Shown: positions 16,940 to 25,605 of the stretch, piece after piece | How the letters are laid out: each line of letters starts with the position of its first letter | Numbering within the stretch: position 1 is the first letter of the stretch | Assembly (NCBI GenBank): GCA_963812195.1 | Contig: CAWEUI010000015.1 | Coordinates: forward strand, 124,001 to 188,000 | Direction: 5' to 3' | From: ZC4RG30 sp963812195 | Lineage (GTDB): Bacteria > Pseudomonadota > Gammaproteobacteria > Steroidobacterales > Steroidobacteraceae | Length of the DNA: 64,000 bases | Notes under the pieces: model-generated | What the model was told of the DNA's origin: nothing | The model's input: the letters and a program-made list of their open reading frames with translations, nothing else | The model's database searches: none | Translations under genes and position numbers: made by a program

Positions 16940-17497
16940 CTAGAAGATGGGCAGGTTCAGCACCAGCGCGGCCACCAGCGCGCCGATGGTGCCGCCGACC
17001 ACCACGTCCGTGGGGTAGTGCAGGCCCAGCACCACGCGCGAACCGGCAATCAGCAGTGCCATCGGCACCAGAATCCAGGCCAGAACCGGCAGCCCGCTGC
17101 AGATGATCACGGTGAAGCTCACCGCGTGCAGCGTGTGTCCGGACGGAAAGCTGAAACGGTCCAGCGGCCGGCCCGCGCACACGATGGCCGCATGCGTGAT
17201 GTAGGGGCGTTCGCGCACCAGCACGTTCTTCAGGGTCCGGTAAATGGCCAGCCCGATGATGCCCGCCGCGGCGCATTGCAGGGAAATGTGCCGGCCTTCC
17301 GGGCCGTAGGTGATCGCCAGCACGGCGATCAGCGTGTACCACAACACGCCATCACCGACGCGGCTCGCCACCTTGAACAGCTTGAGCAGTCCCGCCGAAT
17401 GGACGGCACCGTTGAAGCGGCGACAGGCTGCCAGCTCGACCTGATCCAGCCAGGCCAGAGTTCCGGCGATGCGTGATGGTGCGGAGATCCTTGCCAT
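16940..17497 (-). CDS. PAP2 family membrane phosphatase
   Basis: A 185-residue integral membrane protein with five or six helices and the acid-phosphatase triad: KNVLVRERPYI (motif 1), FSFPSGHTLHAVSFT (motif 2) and SRVVLGLHYPTDVVVGG (motif 3). Members remove phosphate from phosphatidate or undecaprenyl pyrophosphate. ATG 17497 was chosen as the first Met before the conserved region; no strong ribosome site is visible. It converges on rlmB with an 18-base gap. Confidence 0.9.
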   Translation of the reverse strand: MARISAPSRIAGTLAWLDQVELAACRRFNGAVHSAGLLKLFKVASRVGDGVLWYTLIAVLAITYGPEGRHISLQCAAAGIIGLAIYRTLKNVLVRERPYITHAAIVCAGRPLDRFSFPSGHTLHAVSFTVIICSGLPVLAWILVPMALLIAGSRVVLGLHYPTDVVVGGTIGALVAALVLNLPIF

Positions 17498-17635
17498 ATG
17501 TGACCAGCATATTGTGCGGCATGCGCTACTGGTTCGTGACGTTGGGGTGAAGAATATGTGTATCAAGCCCGCGCAATTCATCGTTACGTCACATGTCGTG
17601 ACTACCTTGGGCAGTAATCTGAAGGGCGTCACGTG

Positions 17636-19290
17636 ATGGCAAGCGGCAAGTGGGGTTTGGTGGCGGCCGCCGTGGCGGCGGCCCTGTGGACGGCGCGGCG
17701 GGCGCAGGCGCGTCTGCTGCTCTCGCGTGCCAAGCACCCCGGGCTGGCCGGCCATCCGCGCATGGCGCGTCGCCTGGCCCGGCTGGTGCCCGCGCTGACC
17801 TACGACGAGGCCCGCTTCTTCGGTGCCGATGGGGCGCCGGAGGCGGTGGTGGCGCGCCGGCGCGCCGCGTTTGACGGGCTGCGGGAGCAGTTTCGCGCAC
17901 GCTATCCGAAGACCAGCGCCGCCTTGTGCGAGCTGGCCCCGGCGGTGGCGGACCTGGATTTCACGTCCCGCTATCGCGTGCCGTTTCCGTTCAGTGGCTG
18001 GTTGCGTGAGCAACTGCCGCTGGGAACCATGCTGGCCGCATCGGACGGGCCCTGGCTGGTCGACCTGGACGGCAACCGCGGTCTGGACCTGACCGGCTCC
18101 TATGGCGTCAACCTGCTGGGCAACGAGTTCTACAAGGGCTGCATCGAGCGCGGCGCCCGAGCGGGTGGCGGCACTGGGGCCGGTGCTGGGTCGCTACATC
18201 CGGTGGTGCAGTACAACGTGCGTCGCCTGCGCGAATCTCCGGCCTCGACGAGGTCTCCTTCCACATGTCCGGCACCGAGGCGGTGATGCAGGCCGTGCGC
18301 CTGGCGCGCTATCACACCGGGCGGCGCAGGCTGGTGCGCTTCTGCGGCGCCTATCACGGCTGGTGGGGCGACGTGCAGCCGGGCGTCGGCAACCCGCAGA
18401 CCGAGCCGGATACCTACACGCTGTCCGGACATGAACCGAGCCTGTCGTTGCGCGTGCTGCGAAACGCGCGATGACATCGCCTGCGTGCTGGTCAATCCGC
18501 TGCAGGCGCTGCATCCCAACGGTGCCGCGCCCGGCCGATTCGGCGCTGGTCGATGGCGCGCGCCGCGCACGCTTCGACCGTGCGGCCTATGCAGCGTGGC
18601 TGCGGCAGTTGCGCGAGGTCTGCACGCGCGCGCGGCATCGTGCTGATCTTCGACGAGGTCTTCATGGGCTTCCGTCTCGGCGCTCGGCGGCGCGCAGGAG
18701 TACTTCGGCGTGCAGGCCGACCTGGTCACCTACGGCAAGACGCCTGGGCGGCGGGCTGCCGGTCGGCGTGCTCTGCGGGCGCGCACGAGCTGATGCGGCG
18801 CTTTCGCGAGGACCGTCCGGCCGACATCTGCTTCGCGCGCGGCACGTTCAATTCCCACCCCTACGTGATGGGCGCGATGAACGAGTTCCTGCTGCATCTG
18901 GAGCGCCGGACGGTGCAGCGCCAGCTGCTATGAGGCCTCGATCGATATGTGGATGGCCCGCGCGCGGCGCATCTGAACGCGCGCCTGGCGCAGGCGAGCC
19001 TGCCGTTGCGGGTCGGCGACTGGTCGCGTGTGGACGATCGTGCTACGAGGCGCCGTCGCGCTACAAGTGGATGTTGCAGATACTACCTGCGCGCCGAGGG
19101 GCTGGTGCTCAGCTGGGTCGGCAGCGGCCGGCTCATCTTCAGCCTGAATTACACCGAGGCCGACTTCGGCTGGTGGTCGAACGCATCCTGGCGGCGGCCA
19201 CCAAGATGCGCGATGCCGGCTGGTGGTGGGCGCCGGCCGTGGACGATCCGCGGCGCGCACTGCGCCGCGGACTGGCCCGTGAGCTGCTTC
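17636..19290 (+). pseudogene. Class III aminotransferase with N-terminal membrane helix, multiply frameshifted
   Basis: The first 165 codons from ATG 17636 are intact: one hydrophobic helix (GLVAAAVAAALWTARRA), then a soluble start with GWLREQLPLGTMLAASDGPW and DLDGNRGLDLTGSYGVNLLG. From about 18155 the frame changes at least ten times, but the pieces assemble into a PLP fold type I enzyme like glutamate-1-semialdehyde aminomutase: FHMSGTEAVMQAVRLAR, LVRFCGAYHGWWGD, IFDEVFMGFRL, LVTYGKT (PLP Lys), ICFARGTFNSHPYVMGAMN, YYLRAEGLVLSWVGSGRLIF. Several breaks are repaired by dropping one base (18160 gcccgag; 18675 ctcggcg). Either a decayed gene or, more likely, a poorly sequenced intact one of roughly 540 residues. 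The 3' end is approximate. Confidence 0.7.
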
Positions 19291-19898
19291 AGGCGCGATG
19301 GCGTGCGTGGTCCGGGTCGACCAGCTCGCCGCGCAGCAGGTGGAACGGCGCCTTGTAGTAGAGCTTGATGTCGTGGAACGGATCCGTGAGGATCTTGGTC
19401 ACCCACACCAGTCCGGTCTGCGGATCCGTATGAAGAACAGCTGGACGGTGCGGAAGCAGCAGCCCGCCGACGCCGAGCACCAGCCAGATGGTCGCCGACG
19501 TTGTGCACGAAGGCGCGACGGGCTGGTGCGGCCGGCAGCAGCCCGCACAGCGTCGGATCGGCCAGCATGAGCAGCGGGGTCAGCGCCCAGATGCTCATCA
19601 GCACGACCTTGCGCCGCAGGTTGTAGCCGACCTTGATCTCTTCCTTGTACTCGTGCGTGGCGTGGTTGACCTCGTCGTAGCCCCTGGGCTCGAAGAAGAA
19701 ATGGCCGGCCTGACGGGTCGTCATCGCGACGAACCATGCCACCAGCGCGGCCGCCGCCGGGTCGGAGAACAACAGCGTATAGGCCCAGATGAAACTCATC
19801 GCGCTGACGAAGTGCAGTGACTGGTTGATGCGGCTGTGATGATAGTAGCGATGATCGTCCCAGCGTTGCGTGCGCAGTGTCTCGAGAAACTCTTTCAT
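19289..19898 (-). pseudogene. Conserved membrane protein, frameshifted
   Basis: ATG 19898 has AGGAAGG just upstream and starts an intact section: HRYYHHSRINQSLHFVSAMS, helices FIWAYTLLFSDPAAAALVAW, then RQAGHFFFEPRGYDEVNHAT and HEYKEEIKVGYNLRRKV. Near 19505 the frame breaks at cgtcggcga; removing one G restores VHNVATIWLVLG. Further breaks occur near 19450 and 19430, and the end reads TKILTDPFHDIKLYYKAP to a stop at 19289. A multi-His membrane protein of about 200 residues. The many histidines recall di-iron membrane enzymes, but I cannot assign a family. Convergent with the aminotransferase. Confidence 0.6.
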
Positions 19899-19993
19899 GG
19901 ACCCTTCCTGTTGAAGTTTCCGCGTTTGTATAACCATGCGGTTGCAGTTCCATGACATGCGCTGGCACGTGGATGTCATCGTGCGGTCACGCC

Positions 19994-21016
19994 ATGCACG
20001 TACAAGAACTGCCCGTGCGAATACTGATTGCCACGGATGCCTGGTTGCCGCAGACCAACGGCGTGGTCAGCACGTTGCGACAGACCATCGCCCAGCTGGA
20101 GCGCCGCGGTCACAGCGTGGAGGTGCTGACGCCGCAGCGCTTCAAGACAGTGGCCTGTCCCGGCTACGGCGAGATTCGTCTCGCGCTGGGCGTGCAGCGC
20201 CGGGTCGCCGAGATTTTCGAAAGCGCGCGGCCCGAAGCCATACACATTGCCACCGAAGGGCCCATCGGGTTTTCCGTGCGCGCGCATTGCCGCAGGCTGG
20301 GATTGCGCTTCACGACCTCGTACCACACCCAGTTCCCGCAGTACCTGCGCGAGCGCCTGCCGGTGCCCATCGACTGGTCCTACGCCGCGCTGCGCTGGTT
20401 TCATCAGGCCGGCGAGCGCTGCATGGTCAGCACGCCGTCGATGCACAATGAGCTGCAGACCCGGGGCTTTCGCAACCTGGTGCGCTGGCGGCGCGGCGTG
20501 GATTGCGAGCTGTTCCGGCCGCGTGACAAGTCATGGCTGCAATTGCCGCGACCCGTGGCCATCTACGTGGGTCGTCTGGCGCCGGAAAAGAACCTCGATG
20601 CGTTCCTGGGCATGGCCTGGGATGGCAGCAAGCTGGTGGTGGGCGACGGACCCGAGCGTTCACGCCTGCAGCGCCAGTACCGGGAAGCGCACTTCGTCGG
20701 CTACCAGCATGGCGAGGAACTCGCGCGCCATGTCGCCGCCGCCGATGTGATGGTGTTCCCGAGCCTGACCGATACCTTCGGACTGGTGAACCTGGAGGCC
20801 ATGGCCTGTGGCGTGCCAGTGGCGGCGTTTCCGGTGACCGGCCCGGTGGACGTGATCGAGGACGGGCGCACCGGGGCGCTGGACCGGAATCTGGCCAGTG
20901 CGGCGCGGCGGGCACTACGCGCTTCACCGGGCGCCTGCCGGGAGCGCGCGCGTCGCTACGACTGGTCGAGCTGCACGACACAGTTCGAGTCGAATCTCAT
21001 CCACAGCGGCCTGTAA
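19994..21016 (+). CDS. GT4-type glycosyltransferase
   Basis: A 340-residue GT-B glycosyltransferase. N-terminal acceptor domain: VRILIATDAWLPQTNGVVST, YGEIRLALGV, SYHTQFPQYL. Donor domain: PVAIYVGRLAPEKNLDAFLG, VGDGPERSRL, FPSLTDTFGLVNLEAMACG and PVTGPVDVIEDGRTGAL. This pattern matches GDP-mannose-dependent alpha-mannosyltransferase-like enzymes that act on lipid acceptors. ATG 19994 is assumed; GTG at 20015 (VRILIATD) is an alternative. The next gene is an LpxH-like phosphoesterase, a common pairing. Confidence 0.9.
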   Translation: MHVQELPVRILIATDAWLPQTNGVVSTLRQTIAQLERRGHSVEVLTPQRFKTVACPGYGEIRLALGVQRRVAEIFESARPEAIHIATEGPIGFSVRAHCRRLGLRFTTSYHTQFPQYLRERLPVPIDWSYAALRWFHQAGERCMVSTPSMHNELQTRGFRNLVRWRRGVDCELFRPRDKSWLQLPRPVAIYVGRLAPEKNLDAFLGMAWDGSKLVVGDGPERSRLQRQYREAHFVGYQHGEELARHVAAADVMVFPSLTDTFGLVNLEAMACGVPVAAFPVTGPVDVIEDGRTGALDRNLASAARRALRASPGACRERARRYDWSSCTTQFESNLIHSGL

Positions 21017-21105
21017 CCGGAAATTCACGCGAAAATAACGAGTTGTTAAGACTCCTTCGGAAGGATGCTCAAGCAGCAGGAGTAACTCACGGAGTCCACT
21101 GGAAC

Positions 21106-21904
21106 ATGTCTGCCATGCTGCACGTACAGGCCAGAGTCCGGGCTGCCTTCATCTCCGATCTGCATCTGGGTACCCGGGAATGCCAGGCCGGCCAGATCGC
21201 GGCCTTCCTGCGTCGCGTCGGAGACGGACACGCTGTATCTGGTGGGGGATGTGGTGGATCTGTGGAGCATGCGCCGCGGCATCTACTGGCCGGCCGCACA
21301 TCACGAAGTGCTGCGGCTGATCGTCGAGAAGGCGCGTGGCGGCACCCGCGTCATCTACGTGCCCGGCAACCACGATGACAAGGCGCGTCTGCTGGCCGGC
21401 AGCATGCTGGCGGGCGTCGAAGTGCACGAGGAATGCGTGCACGTGACGCGTGACGGACGGCGCCTGCTGGTGATGCACGGCGATGCCTTCGACGCCGCGG
21501 TGCGCTTCAGCCCGGCCCTGAAACTGATCGGCTGCGCGCTGTATTCCGCCATCCTGTTCGTGAATCGCCCGGTCAATTTCATCCGCACGCTGCTGGGGCT
21601 GCCGCGCTGGTCACTGGTCACCTGGCTGAAGTCCAGGGTGGGCAATGCCATGACCTACGTGCAGCGCTTCGAGCAGGCCGCGGCCTGCGCCGCCTCTGCC
21701 CGCGGTTTCGACGGTATCGTGTGCGGCCACATCCACCGGCCACGCGTGGCCCGGATCGCCGGCGTTCAGTACTGCAATGACGGCGACTGGGTGGAGCACT
21801 GCACGGCGCTGGTCGAGGAGCGCTCCGGCCTGCTGTCGCTGTGGGAACAACCCGACGCCGCCACGCAGCCGGCATCCGCCGAGGCCCTGCGCAAGGCAGC
21901 CTGA
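21106..21904 (+). CDS. LpxH-like metallophosphoesterase (one apparent frameshift)
   Basis: A calcineurin-type phosphoesterase of about 265 residues related to UDP-2,3-diacylglucosamine diphosphatase. Metal-binding motifs occur in order: FISDLHLGT, LVGDVVDLW, VPGNHDDKA, VMHGDAFDAA and CGHIHRPRV. The frame breaks at gtcggag (21218-21224); dropping one G gives RRVETDTLYLVGD and joins both halves exactly. An insertion of hydrophobic residues (LIGCALYSAILFVNRPVNFI) suggests membrane association. Cytoplasmic face, lipid-linked substrate likely; whether it is the lipid A enzyme or a paralogue in this glycosyltransferase cluster cannot be decided. Confidence 0.85.
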
Positions 21905-21970
21905 GCCGCCCGGGCCGCGTGCCGCGGCTGCCAATTTCCATGTTCGCCGGCTTTTCGGCTTGCGGGGAAC

Positions 21971-21976
21971 TATAAT
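21971..21976 (+). promoter_or_regulatory. Consensus -10 box upstream of ligA
   Basis: A perfect TATAAT lies 54 bases upstream of the ligA start, in the 126-bp gap after the phosphoesterase gene. No good -35 is found 16-18 bases further up, so the promoter may need an activator. Confidence 0.5.
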
Positions 21977-22030
21977 GCTGCCCCTGCAATCACTATGAAA
22001 TTGGCGTTCGAGAGAGGGGTGGAACCAGCC

Positions 22031-22432
22031 ATGGCCTGGGACAAGCACGACTACGACGACATACCGGGCACCTATGTGTTCGACGGCAAGCACGCGCACG
22101 ATTCCTATCCGCTGAACAAGTTGCTGTTTTCCTTCTGCGAGGAAGCCAACCGCGACGAGTTCGACCGGGACCCGGCCGCCTACTGCGACAAGTACGGCGT
22201 GACCGGCAAGTACAAGGAATTCGTCGTCAAGCAGGATTTCCTGGGCATGCTCCGGGCGGGCGCCAACATCTACTACATGGCCAAGATGGCCATTCCGCGC
22301 GGCACCTCGGTGCAGGATTGCGGCGCGAAGATGCAGGGCGTCACGACGCCGGAATTCCAGGCCAAGCTGCTCAAGAACAGGGAAGGTCTGGAGGAGAAGC
22401 TGGCCAAGCGTGGGGGTTACTGGAATGGCTAG
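22031..22432 (+). CDS. ligA: Protocatechuate 4,5-dioxygenase alpha subunit (LigA-like)
   Basis: A 133-residue helical small subunit of the class II extradiol dioxygenase LigAB. Conserved segments: DIPGTYVFDGKHAHDSYPLN, LFSFCEEANRDEF, YCDKYGVTGKYKEFV and DFLGMLRAGANIYYMAKM. It caps the active site of the beta subunit. ATG 22031 (GAGGGGTGG upstream) is preferred to the in-frame ATG 21995. Its last codons overlap ligB by 8 bases. Confidence 0.88.
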   Translation: MAWDKHDYDDIPGTYVFDGKHAHDSYPLNKLLFSFCEEANRDEFDRDPAAYCDKYGVTGKYKEFVVKQDFLGMLRAGANIYYMAKMAIPRGTSVQDCGAKMQGVTTPEFQAKLLKNREGLEEKLAKRGGYWNG

Positions 22433-23270
22433 GATCATCGGCGGCGTAACAAGCTCGCATATTCCCGCGGTAGGCAATGCCATCGCCAACGGCCTGACGC
22501 AGGAACCCTACTGGAAGCGCTTCTTCGACGGATATGAGCCGGCCAAGGCCTGGTTGCAGAAGCACAAGCCGGACGTGGCCATCGTGGTCTACAACGACCA
22601 CGGCCTGAACTTCTTCCTCGACAAGGTGCCGACCTTCGCGCTGGGCTGTGCCGACACCTACTACAACGCCGATGAAGGCTGGGCACTGAAGCCGGTGGCG
22701 CCGTTCACCGGGGACGCGCAGTTCTCGTGGCATATCGCCGAGAGCCTGGTGGCGCAGGAGTTCGACATCTGCACCTGCCAGGAGATGAAGGTCGATCACG
22801 GTTTCGTGAATCCCATCCGGGCGCTGTATGGCACGCATGAGGTGTGGCCGATCAAGGCCATTCCGCTGGCGGTGAATGTGGTGCAGCACCCGGTCCCGAC
22901 GGCCGCGCGCTGCCTGAAGCTGGGCTACGCGCTGCGCAAGGCCATCGAATCCTATTCCGAGGACCTGAAAGTGGTCGTGATGGGAACCGGTGGCATGAGC
23001 CACCAGTTGCAGGGCGAGCGCGCCGGCTTCATCGACGTGGATTTCGACCTGGAGACCATGGACCGCATCGCGGCTGATCCGGAGTGGTTCACCCAGTTCA
23101 GCAACGCCGAGATCATGCGTCGCACCGGCACCGAAGGCATCGAGACCATCATGTGGCTGGTGATGCGCGGCGCATTGCAGGACAACGTGAAGGTGGTGCA
23201 CAAGCACTACCACGCGCCGATCTCCAACACCGGCGCCGGCGTGCTGGTGCTGGAGAACACCTTGCCCTGA
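22425..23270 (+). CDS. ligB: Protocatechuate 4,5-dioxygenase beta subunit (LigB-like)
   Basis: A 281-residue catalytic subunit of an LigAB-type non-heme Fe(II) extradiol dioxygenase, which opens catechol-type rings next to the diol. Iron ligands as in LigB: His12 (GVTSSHIPAVG), His59 (VYNDHGLNFF) and the Glu in TEGIETIMWL. GTGGMSHQLQGERAG contains the catalytic base histidine. Complete and in frame. Protocatechuate, gallate or a methoxylated relative could be the substrate. The usual downstream enzymes (dehydrogenase LigC, lactonase LigI, hydratase LigJ) are not adjacent; a PQQ dehydrogenase follows instead. Confidence 0.9.
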   Translation: MARIIGGVTSSHIPAVGNAIANGLTQEPYWKRFFDGYEPAKAWLQKHKPDVAIVVYNDHGLNFFLDKVPTFALGCADTYYNADEGWALKPVAPFTGDAQFSWHIAESLVAQEFDICTCQEMKVDHGFVNPIRALYGTHEVWPIKAIPLAVNVVQHPVPTAARCLKLGYALRKAIESYSEDLKVVVMGTGGMSHQLQGERAGFIDVDFDLETMDRIAADPEWFTQFSNAEIMRRTGTEGIETIMWLVMRGALQDNVKVVHKHYHAPISNTGAGVLVLENTLP

Positions 23271-23374
23271 AGAGCCGCGCCAGGCTCGCCTGGCGCCCCG
23301 GCGGCGCACCCGACTTGGCACGGTGCGCCGTGCCGGGTGATGATCCCCGCTACAAGAAGAGGGGGGCATCCCGT

Positions 23375-25510
23375 ATGGCGAGCTTCAAGGTTCGGATCAG
23401 CGCCGCGGCCGCGGTGCTGGCATTGGCGTCGGCTGCTGCGGCCCAGTCGCCCCCGGGTTTCACCGCCGCCCAGGCCGAGGCCGGCCGCGTTGCCTACGGG
23501 CAGTACTGCGCGGCCTGTCACGGCGAGTCGCTGCAGGGCGGGCAGTTCGGCCCGGCGCTCAAGGGCCTTGCCTTCCAGAACCAGTGGGGTGGTGCGCCCC
23601 TGGATCAGTTGTATACCTACCTGCGGCGTTCCATGCCGCCGGCGGCGGTCGGTCAGCTCGACGACGCCACCTATGCGGCGCTGCTGGCAAAGCTGATGGC
23701 CGACAACGGCGCCGCGCCGGGCCAGAGGGCGCTGGCGGCCGACCCGGCCGTGCTCGCCTCGATGAAGGTGCCCGGCAAGGCATTGTCCGGGCAGGAACAG
23801 TTGCGTGCCGGCGGCTTCATGAACGTGACGCCCGGTGTGAAGGTGCCCGCGTGGCCCGGACATGCCAATCCGCTGGATCACTACACGCCGGTGACCGAGG
23901 CCATGATCAGCAACCCCCCGCCCGGCGAGTGGTTATCCTGGCGGCGCGGCCACGAGGGTCGTGGCTTCTCGCCGCTCACGCAGATCAACAAGGACAACGT
24001 CGACAAGCTGCAGATGGCCTGGTCGCTGACGTTGCCGCCTGGTCCCAACACCATCGAACCGCTGTTTCACAACGGTGTGCTGTACGTGTACGCCTACGGC
24101 GATCGCGTCTTCGCGCTGGATGGCAAAAGCGGCGATGAGCTGTGGCGATATGAACGGCACCTGCCGCAGCGCCAGCGCCTGACCTCCAAGCGCGTCATGG
24201 CCCTGTGGGACGACAAGCTCTACGTTGCCACCTCCGACCTGCACATCGTGGCGCTGGATGCGCGCAATGGGCGGGTGGTGTGGGATCGCGACGTGGGGCA
24301 GGGCGAGGGCACCATCTCGGGCGGGCCGCTGGTCGCCAACGGCGTGGTCATGCAGGGCATCGTGGGCGCGCAGATTCCCGGCGGATCATCCATCGCGGCA
24401 CTGGATGCCGAGACCGGCAAGCCACTGTGGCGCTTCAAGACCATCGCACAGCCGGGGGAACCGGGGGGCAACAGCTGGAATGGACTGCCGGTGGACAAAC
24501 GCTTCGGTGGCTCGGTGTGGACTTCCGGGACCTACGACGCGGATCTGGACCTGGCCTACTTTGGGCCCGGCCCGACCTACGACACGGGCCCGATGCGCTT
24601 CCCCTCCGGCAAGCCCGGCACGAATACCGATGCGCTGTATACCGATACGACACTGGCCATTCGCCCGCGCACCGGCAAGCTGGTCTGGTACTACCAGCAC
24701 ATGAAGAACGACCAGTGGGACATGGACTGGGCCTTCGAGCGTGCCATCGTGCCTTTGCAGATCAACGGCAAGACGCGCAAGGCCGTGGTCACCTCGGGCA
24801 AGGAAGGCTGGTTCGACGCGCTGGATGCCGCCACGGGCGAGTACCTGGGCCATTTCGACATGGGCCTGCAGAATTTCATCACCGGCGCGGATCCGAAGAC
24901 CGGCGTGAAGCGCATCGACCAGTCGAAGATTCCCGGCGGGCTGGACCATCCGATCACGCTGTGCCCGTTCGACGGCGGCGGTCGCAACTGGATGCCCACC
25001 TCGCACGATGTGCAGCATGGCGTGTTCTACGTGGTGGCCGTGGATGCCTGCGTAACGTTGACGCCCGTGCCCAAGGGCACGCGCGGCGGCTTCCTGTCCA
25101 CCGGCGTGAACCCCTCGATATCGCCGCGCCCGGACAGTGACGGCCGCTTTGGCCTGCTGCAGGCCATCGACACGCATACCGGCAAGACGCTCTGGAAGGC
25201 GCGCCAGCGCGCGCCACAGACCACCGGTGTGCTGGCTACCGCGGGCGGCGTGGTGTTCGCCGGCGCGCTGGACCGGCGCTACTCGGCCTATGACGCCGCG
25301 AACGGCACCAAGCTGTGGAGCGTGGGGCTGCCGGATGTGCCCAACGGCACGCCGATCACCTACACCGTGGATGGCAAGCAGTATGTGGCCCTGATCACCG
25401 GCTACGGCAGTCCGTCGACCACCACCTGGCCGGGGCTGGTACCGGAGATCACCCTGCCGCCGGTGCGCAGCTCGTCGGTGTTCGTTTTCGCATTGCCCGA
25501 TTCACGCTGA
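23375..25510 (+). CDS. PQQ-dependent dehydrogenase with N-terminal cytochrome c
   Basis: A 711-residue periplasmic quinoprotein. Signal peptide (1-23, ending AAAAQ), then a class I cytochrome c domain with heme site CAACHGESLQGG (Cys45, Cys48, His49), then an eight-bladed beta-propeller of the alcohol dehydrogenase type: GDRVFALDGKSGDELWRY, DDKLYVATSDLHIVALDARN, NDQWDMDWAFER and GRNWMPTSHD. The heme domain is N-terminal, the reverse of type II alcohol dehydrogenases where it is C-terminal. It oxidises an alcohol or aldehyde and passes electrons through its own heme. ATG 23375 has GGGGGG upstream. 104 bases after ligB, same strand. Confidence 0.92.
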   Translation: MASFKVRISAAAAVLALASAAAAQSPPGFTAAQAEAGRVAYGQYCAACHGESLQGGQFGPALKGLAFQNQWGGAPLDQLYTYLRRSMPPAAVGQLDDATYAALLAKLMADNGAAPGQRALAADPAVLASMKVPGKALSGQEQLRAGGFMNVTPGVKVPAWPGHANPLDHYTPVTEAMISNPPPGEWLSWRRGHEGRGFSPLTQINKDNVDKLQMAWSLTLPPGPNTIEPLFHNGVLYVYAYGDRVFALDGKSGDELWRYERHLPQRQRLTSKRVMALWDDKLYVATSDLHIVALDARNGRVVWDRDVGQGEGTISGGPLVANGVVMQGIVGAQIPGGSSIAALDAETGKPLWRFKTIAQPGEPGGNSWNGLPVDKRFGGSVWTSGTYDADLDLAYFGPGPTYDTGPMRFPSGKPGTNTDALYTDTTLAIRPRTGKLVWYYQHMKNDQWDMDWAFERAIVPLQINGKTRKAVVTSGKEGWFDALDAATGEYLGHFDMGLQNFITGADPKTGVKRIDQSKIPGGLDHPITLCPFDGGGRNWMPTSHDVQHGVFYVVAVDACVTLTPVPKGTRGGFLSTGVNPSISPRPDSDGRFGLLQAIDTHTGKTLWKARQRAPQTTGVLATAGGVVFAGALDRRYSAYDAANGTKLWSVGLPDVPNGTPITYTVDGKQYVALITGYGSPSTTTWPGLVPEITLPPVRSSSVFVFALPDSR

Positions 25511-25531
25511 GCGGCCCGCATCGTGTGCGAT

Positions 25532-25550
25532 AACCGCCGCGAGGGCGGTT
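25532..25550 (+). terminator. Hairpin between PQQ dehydrogenase and lactonase-like gene
   Basis: Perfect 7-bp stem aaccgcc/ggcggtt with a 5-base loop, 22 bases after the dehydrogenase stop. There is no U-run, so it may be a processing or stability element rather than a true intrinsic terminator. Confidence 0.45.
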
Positions 25551-25605
25551 GTCGCGCTGAAGTGCGGTATTCTCAACTGCAACAAGATTCTGACGGGCTG
25601 GGGGC

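Noticed and set aside
21904..21930. Possible intrinsic terminator after the LpxH-like gene
   Set aside because: agccgc/gcggct arms exist but the loop is long and no T-run follows.
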